Source of the DNA: Pseudomonas sp.
Lineage (GTDB): Bacteria; Pseudomonadota; Gammaproteobacteria; Pseudomonadales; Pseudomonadaceae
Assembly (NCBI GenBank): GCA_003525045.1
Contig: DQGF01000600.1
Span: forward strand, 1-11,948
Direction: 5' to 3'
DNA: 11,948 nt
Below are positions 8,402 to 11,948 of the stretch, piece after piece. The stretch's first letter is position 1, and each line of letters starts with the position of its first letter. A program made the position numbers and the translations under genes. The notes under the pieces are model-generated. The model searched no databases and had not been told where the DNA came from. It saw nothing but the letters and a program-made list of their open reading frames with translations.

Positions 8402-8428
8402 TATGAACTACGCATTTGGACATAGTTC
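8402..8428 (-). promoter_or_regulatory. Candidate AlgU (ECF sigma-22) promoter for algD
   Basis: On the minus strand GAACTA (8423-8428), preceded by CCG, is followed after exactly 16 bp by TCATA (8402-8406). The AlgU consensus is GAACTT, 16 to 17 bp, TCTGA; the -35 differs at one base and the -10 at two. Initiation near 8395 would give a leader of about 480 nt; the P. aeruginosa algD leader is also long (several hundred nt). The -35 is one half of the inverted repeat GAACTA/TAGTTC (8405-8410 and 8423-8428), which may mean a regulator overlaps it. The rival GGAACTT at 8047-8053 has a better -35 but no acceptable -10. Confidence 0.3.
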
Positions 8429-8553
8429 CGGTCCGCTCATCGCGAAAGCTGAAATTTCTCGAAATATTGCGAAAGATGGCACTGCTTTCATATTGATAGC
8501 AACGTCTGTTTCACCCTTGATACATAGGGTTATGAGCGGGTTCGATAGTTTTA

Positions 8554-8593
8554 TGCCACTACCGCTGAAAATTTTCCGTGCCACTACGGAAAA
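8554..8593. repeat. Direct repeats TGCCACTAC with an 8-bp inverted repeat
   Basis: TGCCACTAC occurs at 8554-8562 and 8579-8587, 25 bp apart. The second copy sits in the centre of the inverted repeat TTTTCCGT (8572-8579) and ACGGAAAA (8586-8593). T-tracts lie outside the 5' arm and A-tracts outside the 3' arm, the reverse of an intrinsic terminator, so protein binding is the likelier use. The repeat weakly resembles the AmrZ site GGCCATTACC (7 of 10 for the first copy). Confidence 0.35.
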
Positions 8594-8695
8594 AAATCAG
8601 CAATGTCGAGTGAAACTAAAGTTAGAGATTTTAGTGCTGGTTTTTTGGCGTCAATAAAACGGCGAAGCAGGCGAGGGATTGTTAGACGATCAGAC

Positions 8696-8731
8696 GTCGG
8701 CGCAGGACGGCATGAAGTGTCGTGCGCCGAC
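8696..8731 (-). terminator. Stem-loop just downstream of yaaA, possible transcription terminator
   Basis: A 13-nt stem with one mismatch (arms 8696-8708 and 8719-8731, GTCGGCGCA against its complement) closes a 10-nt loop. It starts 7 nt after the yaaA stop in the direction of transcription. The stem is strong and GC-rich but no U-run follows at once, so it may work as a weak or Rho-assisted terminator, or protect the mRNA end. It separates yaaA from the algD control region, which lies in the same orientation. Confidence 0.5.
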
Positions 8732-8738
8732 CGGCTAA

Positions 8739-9518
8739 CTACTCTGCGACGTGATCGCGCAGAAAGACCAGATTGTCCGGTGAAGACTGCTCGGCACTGT
8801 ATCGATAGCCCTGCACGTCGAACTGTTTGAGGTCCGTCGGGTCGTTGACCCGCTCTTCAATGACAAAGCGACTCATCATTCCCCGAGCTTTTTTCGCGTA
8901 GAAGCTGATGATCTTGTACTTGCCGTTCTTCAGGTCCTTGAATTCGGTATTGATGATGCGTGCGTCAAGGGCGTTGCGCTTGACCGCGGAGAAGTATTCG
9001 TTGGAAGCCAGGTTCAGCAGCACGTCGTCGCCTTGATCGGCGAGTGCTTCGTTAAGCCATTCGCTGATCCGTGTGCCCCAGAAGGCATACAGGTCCTTGC
9101 CGCGGGCGTTGGCCAGTTTGGTACCCATCTCCAGCCGATACGGTTGCATCAGATCCAGTGGACGCAACAAACCATAGAGCCCGGACAACATGCGCAAGTG
9201 CTGCTGAGCGTAATCGAAGTCGGCTTCGCTGAAGGTTTGCGCATTCAGGCCGGTGTACACGTCGCCCTTGAACGCCAGCAGTGCCTGTTTGGCGTTGGCG
9301 GGGGTAAAGGCCGGTGTCCAGCTGCCAAAACGTGCGGCGTTGAGCCCGCCGATCTTGTCGGAGACATGCATCAACTCGCTGATCTGCGCCGGGGTCAGCT
9401 CACGCAATTGCAGGATCAGCTCCTGGGAATGGTCGAGGTACTGCGGCTGGGTGAAGCGCTGGGTCGCCGGCGGTGTTTCGTAGTCGAGGGTCTTGGCGGG
9501 GGAAATCACCATCAGCAT
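8739..9518 (-). CDS. yaaA: YaaA, peroxide-stress response protein (UPF0246/DUF328)
   Basis: The 259-residue protein matches the family size (E. coli YaaA is 258). Diagnostic blocks are the opening [23 protein letters not shown] (83-91), [20 protein letters not shown] (111-130) followed by [11 protein letters not shown] (169-176) and FYAKKARG (206-213). There is no signal peptide or membrane segment, so it is cytoplasmic. In E. coli the gene is OxyR-induced and limits DNA and protein damage during H2O2 stress by lowering free intracellular iron; the structure resembles a DNA-binding fold, but the biochemical activity is not settled. AGGAG (9527-9531) stands 8 nt before the ATG at 9516-9518, better placed than the next in-frame ATG at 9510-9512. 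It appears monocistronic, with a stem-loop behind it, and is divergent from the deacetylase-like gene. Its place beside algD is probably positional rather than functional. Confidence 0.95.
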   Translation of the reverse strand: MLMVISPAKTLDYETPPATQRFTQPQYLDHSQELILQLRELTPAQISELMHVSDKIGGLNAARFGSWTPAFTPANAKQALLAFKGDVYTGLNAQTFSEADFDYAQQHLRMLSGLYGLLRPLDLMQPYRLEMGTKLANARGKDLYAFWGTRISEWLNEALADQGDDVLLNLASNEYFSAVKRNALDARIINTEFKDLKNGKYKIISFYAKKARGMMSRFVIEERVNDPTDLKQFDVQGYRYSAEQSSPDNLVFLRDHVAE

Positions 9519-9546
9519 GAAGTCGTCTCCTTTAATCGTGGGGGCG

Positions 9547-9575
9547 ATTCTAGGGGGTTGTCCGTGACGACTCCA
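9547..9575 (-). promoter_or_regulatory. Candidate sigma-70 promoter for yaaA
   Basis: On the minus strand TAGAAT (9547-9552; 5 of 6 against TATAAT) is preceded at 17 bp by TGGAGT (9570-9575; 3 of 6 against TTGACA). Initiation near 9540 would leave about 22 nt before the start codon, including the ribosome site. The weak -35 would fit a promoter that needs an activator, but no OxyR site was identified. Confidence 0.3.
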
Positions 9576-9617
9576 GCTATCGAGGTAATAGGTGATCGAT
9601 GGCTATGCACTATCCCC

Positions 9618-9707
9618 TGTGGGAGCGGGCTTGCTCGCGAATGCGGTGTGTCAGTTACCGATGATGCCGACTGACACACCGCATTCGCGAGCAAGCCCGC
9701 TCCCACA
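9618..9707. repeat. REPIN with perfect 38-bp arms between yaaA and the deacetylase-like gene
   Basis: Left arm 9618-9655 and right arm 9670-9707 are exact reverse complements over 38 nt around a 14-nt loop. The outer part is the REP core TGTGGGAGCGGGCTTGCTCG, shared with the element inside algK; the inner part (ATGCGGTGTGTCAGT and its complement) extends the stem. It sits between divergent promoters, where such elements are usual. Open frames run through it on both strands, giving REP-type peptides such as GAGLLANAVCQ; these are not genes. Confidence 0.95.
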
Positions 9708-9746
9708 AGGGTTCGGTGCTGCTGCGGGAATCCCGGCCGCATCAGC

Positions 9747-9752
9747 TATAGT
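9747..9752 (+). promoter_or_regulatory. Candidate -10 element for the deacetylase-like gene
   Basis: TATAGT (5 of 6) lies 31 nt before the chosen start codon, leaving room for a leader of about 25 nt with the GGAGA ribosome site. No good -35 is present at 16 to 18 bp, so support is weak. Confidence 0.22.
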
Positions 9753-9783
9753 GCCGCCCGGGTTTTGTTATGGAGACATCCCA

Positions 9784-10908
9784 TTGCGTATCGCTTTTCT
9801 ATTCTCGGCCTGGCTCTTGAGTTTCGCTGCCCTGGCGGCACCGGGCGAAGTGGCGACGCTGGATCGTAGTACCTGGCCCGAACAGCTTGGCAACCCGACC
9901 CTATTCGACGTCGCCTCGCGGGCCGAAATCCTGATGTTCGCCCGCGTCCTGCTGGCCAGCGAATCCCTGGATGAAAGGGGTCTTGCCCAGCGCCTGGGCC
10001 TGCGCACGATCAATCTGGCGTCGGTCAACAACCTGCGTCAGCGCCTGTGGCAGCGTCTGCTGAGCAACTACAACTTTGCCCAGCTAAGCTGCGATCAGGA
10101 TGCCTCCTTCTGTTTCCTGATCGAGGACATGGACACCTTGCGCCAGCAAGCGGCCAAGTTTCAGGTCGGTGACGACAGCTACTACATCAAGTGGGCCGAG
10201 CCGAGTCGACTGTTCCATGCCCGGTACCTGGACGAGCAATTGCGCAAGGCCGCGCTGTTTCCGCAAACCAGTAGCGAAGTCGATCGATTTGGCGACTATG
10301 AGCGCAACGGCGACACGATGAATGACCGGCTGTTTCTGCTGACCTTCGACAGCGCCGCCAATGCCACGCCGGACAACACCGCCTGGGTGACCGAGTACCT
10401 GCGCAAGTCGAACCTGAGCGGCACATTCTTCGTCCTCGGCAAGGACATCCAGGCGCGTCTGGCTGAACGTTCAGTCGCCAGCCTGCAAGCGACTTATTCA
10501 ACGCACTGTATTGGCGTGCAAGGCTGGGAGTTCCGTTCCCACAGCCATTGGCAGGACTGGCAGGACTCGGTTCGCCGCAGCGTCGAACTGGTCAAAGGCA
10601 AACTGCCGGAGAATTACGTGCCGCTGTTCCGTCCACCCGACGGTCAACGTCGTTCGGACGCTGAAATTTTCTTCAACGCCCAGGGCTTGCAAGTAGCGCT
10701 GTGGGACATCGATGCCCAGGATGGCGCAGGCAAGCTCAAGCCCGACCAGAGCGCGCAACGGGTGTTGACCCTGATGCTGCTGTGGCGTCACGGGGTGATC
10801 AACTTCAACGTGAAGCAGGAGGGGGTGAAAACGGCGGTGCCCTGGCTCGTCACGCAAACGGCGCAAAGCGGGATCGGTTGGGAAGACTGTCAGGACGGGT
10901 TTCGCTGA
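9784..10908 (+). CDS. Secreted NodB-like polysaccharide deacetylase relative with degenerate active site
   Basis: I start at TTG 9784-9786, with GGAGA (9772-9776) 7 nt upstream; it gives a clean signal peptide (MRIAFLFSAWLLSFAALA, cleavage near residue 18-19) and 374 residues. Starting further upstream would translate the REPIN. Residues 30-180 are not recognised. From about 183 the NodB fold can be followed: LLTFDS (185-190), GTFFVLG (213-219), GWEFRSHSHW (247-256), LFRPPDG (281-287), ALWDIDAQD (305-313), HGVINFNV (336-343). Compared with canonical deacetylases, the metal Asp of TFDD is Ser190, the second His of H-xxx-H is Gln257 (His255 lies nearby), RPPYG is RPPDG, and the final catalytic His is absent. 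It is therefore either inactive, binding rather than cutting, or of altered chemistry. The substrate is unknown; proximity to alginate genes is suggestive only, and alginate deacetylation is not part of that operon. Confidence 0.8.
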   Translation: MRIAFLFSAWLLSFAALAAPGEVATLDRSTWPEQLGNPTLFDVASRAEILMFARVLLASESLDERGLAQRLGLRTINLASVNNLRQRLWQRLLSNYNFAQLSCDQDASFCFLIEDMDTLRQQAAKFQVGDDSYYIKWAEPSRLFHARYLDEQLRKAALFPQTSSEVDRFGDYERNGDTMNDRLFLLTFDSAANATPDNTAWVTEYLRKSNLSGTFFVLGKDIQARLAERSVASLQATYSTHCIGVQGWEFRSHSHWQDWQDSVRRSVELVKGKLPENYVPLFRPPDGQRRSDAEIFFNAQGLQVALWDIDAQDGAGKLKPDQSAQRVLTLMLLWRHGVINFNVKQEGVKTAVPWLVTQTAQSGIGWEDCQDGFR

Positions 10909-11244
10909 AAACGGCAAATGCCCGGAAACATTGGGCGAAGGGTGATTTTTGGAGAGAATTCGGTGCAGGCGGACTTCCGACTTTAACGGCACATTGCCTG
11001 CACGCCAAGGGCTATTCGTCACTCTGAAAAATAAACTTCAAAAAAACGTCAAAGTACTTTTTTCTGTCACAGGTTTTGGAGTATTACGAAGACAGACCGC
11101 CGAAACCTGCAGACAGGTGGCGTCTTCCAAGACCCCAATTTGTGTGCAGTTCACTTGACTCCTCGCAGGTGAATTCGGTGGCCACTTCGAGGCGCAGCAC
11201 TGTCACGGTATTGCGTCGACTGGCTCCCACACAGGTGACCGAGT
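10909..11244 (+). other. Gene-free stretch between the deacetylase-like gene and the PhoH-family gene
   Basis: 336 bp with no credible coding frame. It contains GCCC/GGGC around 10919-10935 followed by a T-run at 10946-10950, too weak to call a terminator. A perfect 8-bp inverted repeat GTGCAGGC/GCCTGCAC spans 10963-11003. An A/T-rich patch covers about 11025-11070. A bulged stem-loop spans 11088-11127 (GAAGA/TCTTC, CGCC/GGCG, ACCTG/CAGGT). No clear promoter for the next gene was found, but it probably lies here. Confidence 0.55.
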
Positions 11245-11948
11245 ATGGATGATCACGGACGTAGTTCTTCCTCCAACCAGCCAATCCTTTATGTACTCGA
11301 TACCAACGTATTGATTCACGATCCAAACGCCCTGCTTAACTTCGAAGAACACCACGTTGCCATCCCCATGACCGTGCTTGAAGAGCTGGACAAGCTCAAG
11401 AGTGGGCATCACAGCGTGGCCGCGGAATGCCGCCAGGCCATTCGCCTGATCGACAAGACTCTGGGCGACGCCAGTCCTGAAGACGTCGAACTCGGTGTGC
11501 CGATCCAGCGTGGCAAAAGCGGGCCCAAGGGTTTGCTGTCGATTCTGATGAGCAAGCGTGCCGAACCGAACATCATTCTGCCGGAGCACCTGAACGACAA
11601 CATCATCATCAACCAGCTGATCGACCTGCACGCGCGCGAGCCCAGTCTGCCCGTGGTGCTGGTCACCAAAGACATCAACATGCGCCTCAAGGCCCGGGCG
11701 TGCGGGATCGCGGCCGAGGACTACAGCACCGACCAACTGGTTGACGACGTCTCGCTGCTGCCTAATGGTTATCACAACATGGACGGCTCGTTCTGGGACC
11801 GCGTGAAGAATGTCGAAACCCGTCAGGACCACGGTCGCACCTGGCACCAGGTGCAGTTGATCGACAACCTGCCGGCGGTGCACATCAATGAGTTCATCAT
11901 CGACGAACAGGGCTTTGTCGGCTGGATCAAGGAGATCGAGGAAGACCG
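11245..11948 (+). CDS. PhoH-family protein with N-terminal PIN domain (PhoH2/YlaK type), cut by right edge
   Basis: The frame is open from ATG 11245-11247 to the window end, giving 234 residues of a protein usually near 460. AGGTGA (11232-11237) is 7 nt upstream. Residues 13-160 form a PIN nuclease domain: ILYVLDTNVLIHD with D19, VLEELDKLK with E46/E47, VTKDINMRLKA with D143, then D159, which is the full set of acidic metal ligands. After about residue 175 comes the linker region before the PhoH ATPase domain; the Walker motifs would lie beyond the window. Proteins with this fusion in other bacteria act as ATP-dependent RNA helicase/ribonucleases. No signal peptide is present, so the site is cytoplasmic. 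It is in the same orientation as the deacetylase-like gene but 336 bp away, so separate transcription is likely. Confidence 0.92.
   Translation, partial: MDDHGRSSSSNQPILYVLDTNVLIHDPNALLNFEEHHVAIPMTVLEELDKLKSGHHSVAAECRQAIRLIDKTLGDASPEDVELGVPIQRGKSGPKGLLSILMSKRAEPNIILPEHLNDNIIINQLIDLHAREPSLPVVLVTKDINMRLKARACGIAAEDYSTDQLVDDVSLLPNGYHNMDGSFWDRVKNVETRQDHGRTWHQVQLIDNLPAVHINEFIIDEQGFVGWIKEIEED

Larger units (their letters stand above)
7916..8695 (-). promoter_or_regulatory. Long gene-free control region upstream of algD
   Basis: About 780 bp without a convincing gene, clearly richer in A and T than the flanking genes. It carries many inverted repeats: GCGCC/GGCGC (8008-8022), CTTCTG/CAGAAG (8130-8143), CAGGC/GCCTG (8176-8190), the 16-bp palindrome at 8207, GAAGTTG/CAACTTC (8317-8336), GAACTA/TAGTTC (8405-8428) and TTTTCCGT/ACGGAAAA (8572-8593). 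In P. aeruginosa the algD promoter is controlled from several hundred bases away by AlgU, AlgR, AmrZ and IHF, so a large upstream region is expected. A second -35-like GGAACTT (8047-8053 on the minus strand) lacks a good -10. A near-consensus IHF site lies at 7934-7946 (12 of 13), and CCGCTCATC at 8433-8441 is a weak AlgR-box resemblance (7 of 9). Confidence 0.75.

Noticed and set aside
8572-8593. TTTTCCGT/ACGGAAAA as an intrinsic terminator
   Set aside because: The T-tract precedes the stem and the A-tract follows it on both strands, the reverse of terminator order.
8382-8657. Open frame of 91 codons on the plus strand in the algD upstream region
   Set aside because: No ribosome site before the start, AT-rich with no Pseudomonas-like codon pattern, no recognisable family, and it overlaps the regulatory repeats.
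9512-9742. 76-codon minus-strand frame across the REPIN
   Set aside because: It is the REPIN read from the other side and ends inside the yaaA start; no homology or ribosome site.
9592-9783. In-frame extension of the deacetylase-like gene to GTG 9592
   Set aside because: It would translate the REPIN into a REP-type peptide (VGAGLLANAVCQ) and lose the signal peptide position; TTG 9784 has a proper ribosome site.
10498-11022. Minus-strand frame of 174 codons across the end of the deacetylase-like gene
   Set aside because: It is antisense to clear NodB-fold coding sequence, with no recognisable product.

Overview
The window carries most of a Pseudomonas alginate (mucoid exopolysaccharide) operon and its upstream neighbourhood. 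The six alginate proteins look like close relatives of the P. aeruginosa set. Together with GC-rich codon use and two REPIN elements of the TGTGGGAGCGGGCTTGCTCG type common in the P. fluorescens group, this suggests a fluorescent Pseudomonas other than P. aeruginosa. The species cannot be fixed from the sequence alone.

Positions 1 to 7915, minus strand: the biosynthetic operon is read right to left in the canonical order algD, alg8, alg44, algK, algE, algG, and algG is cut by the left edge. AlgD makes the GDP-mannuronate precursor. Alg8 polymerises it at the inner membrane, and Alg44 gates Alg8 through its c-di-GMP-binding PilZ domain. AlgK and AlgE form the outer-membrane exit, and AlgG epimerises mannuronate to guluronate in the periplasm. 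The genes are tightly packed: algK and algE overlap by 4 bp, and the other gaps are 9 to 95 bp. Two structures break the pattern. One is a long imperfect hairpin of heptamer-like repeats between algD and alg8. The other is a complete REPIN lying in frame inside the 5' end of algK, where it encodes the n-terminal side of the lipoprotein signal peptide.

Positions 7916 to 8695: a visibly AT-richer, gene-free stretch upstream of algD. It is dense in inverted repeats and holds an exact IHF consensus, a perfect 16-bp palindrome and a candidate extracytoplasmic-function (AlgU-type) promoter. It is best read as the long algD control region.

Positions 8696 to 11948: yaaA (peroxide-stress protein) on the minus strand, then a near-perfect REPIN. 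On the plus strand follow a secreted NodB-like polysaccharide deacetylase relative that lacks several catalytic and metal residues, a gene-free stretch with a bulged stem-loop, and the N-terminal PIN domain of a PhoH-family ATPase that runs off the right edge.

No CRISPR array, rRNA, tRNA, transposase or phage gene was seen. The most unusual feature is the REPIN used as coding sequence in algK; the degenerate deacetylase is second.
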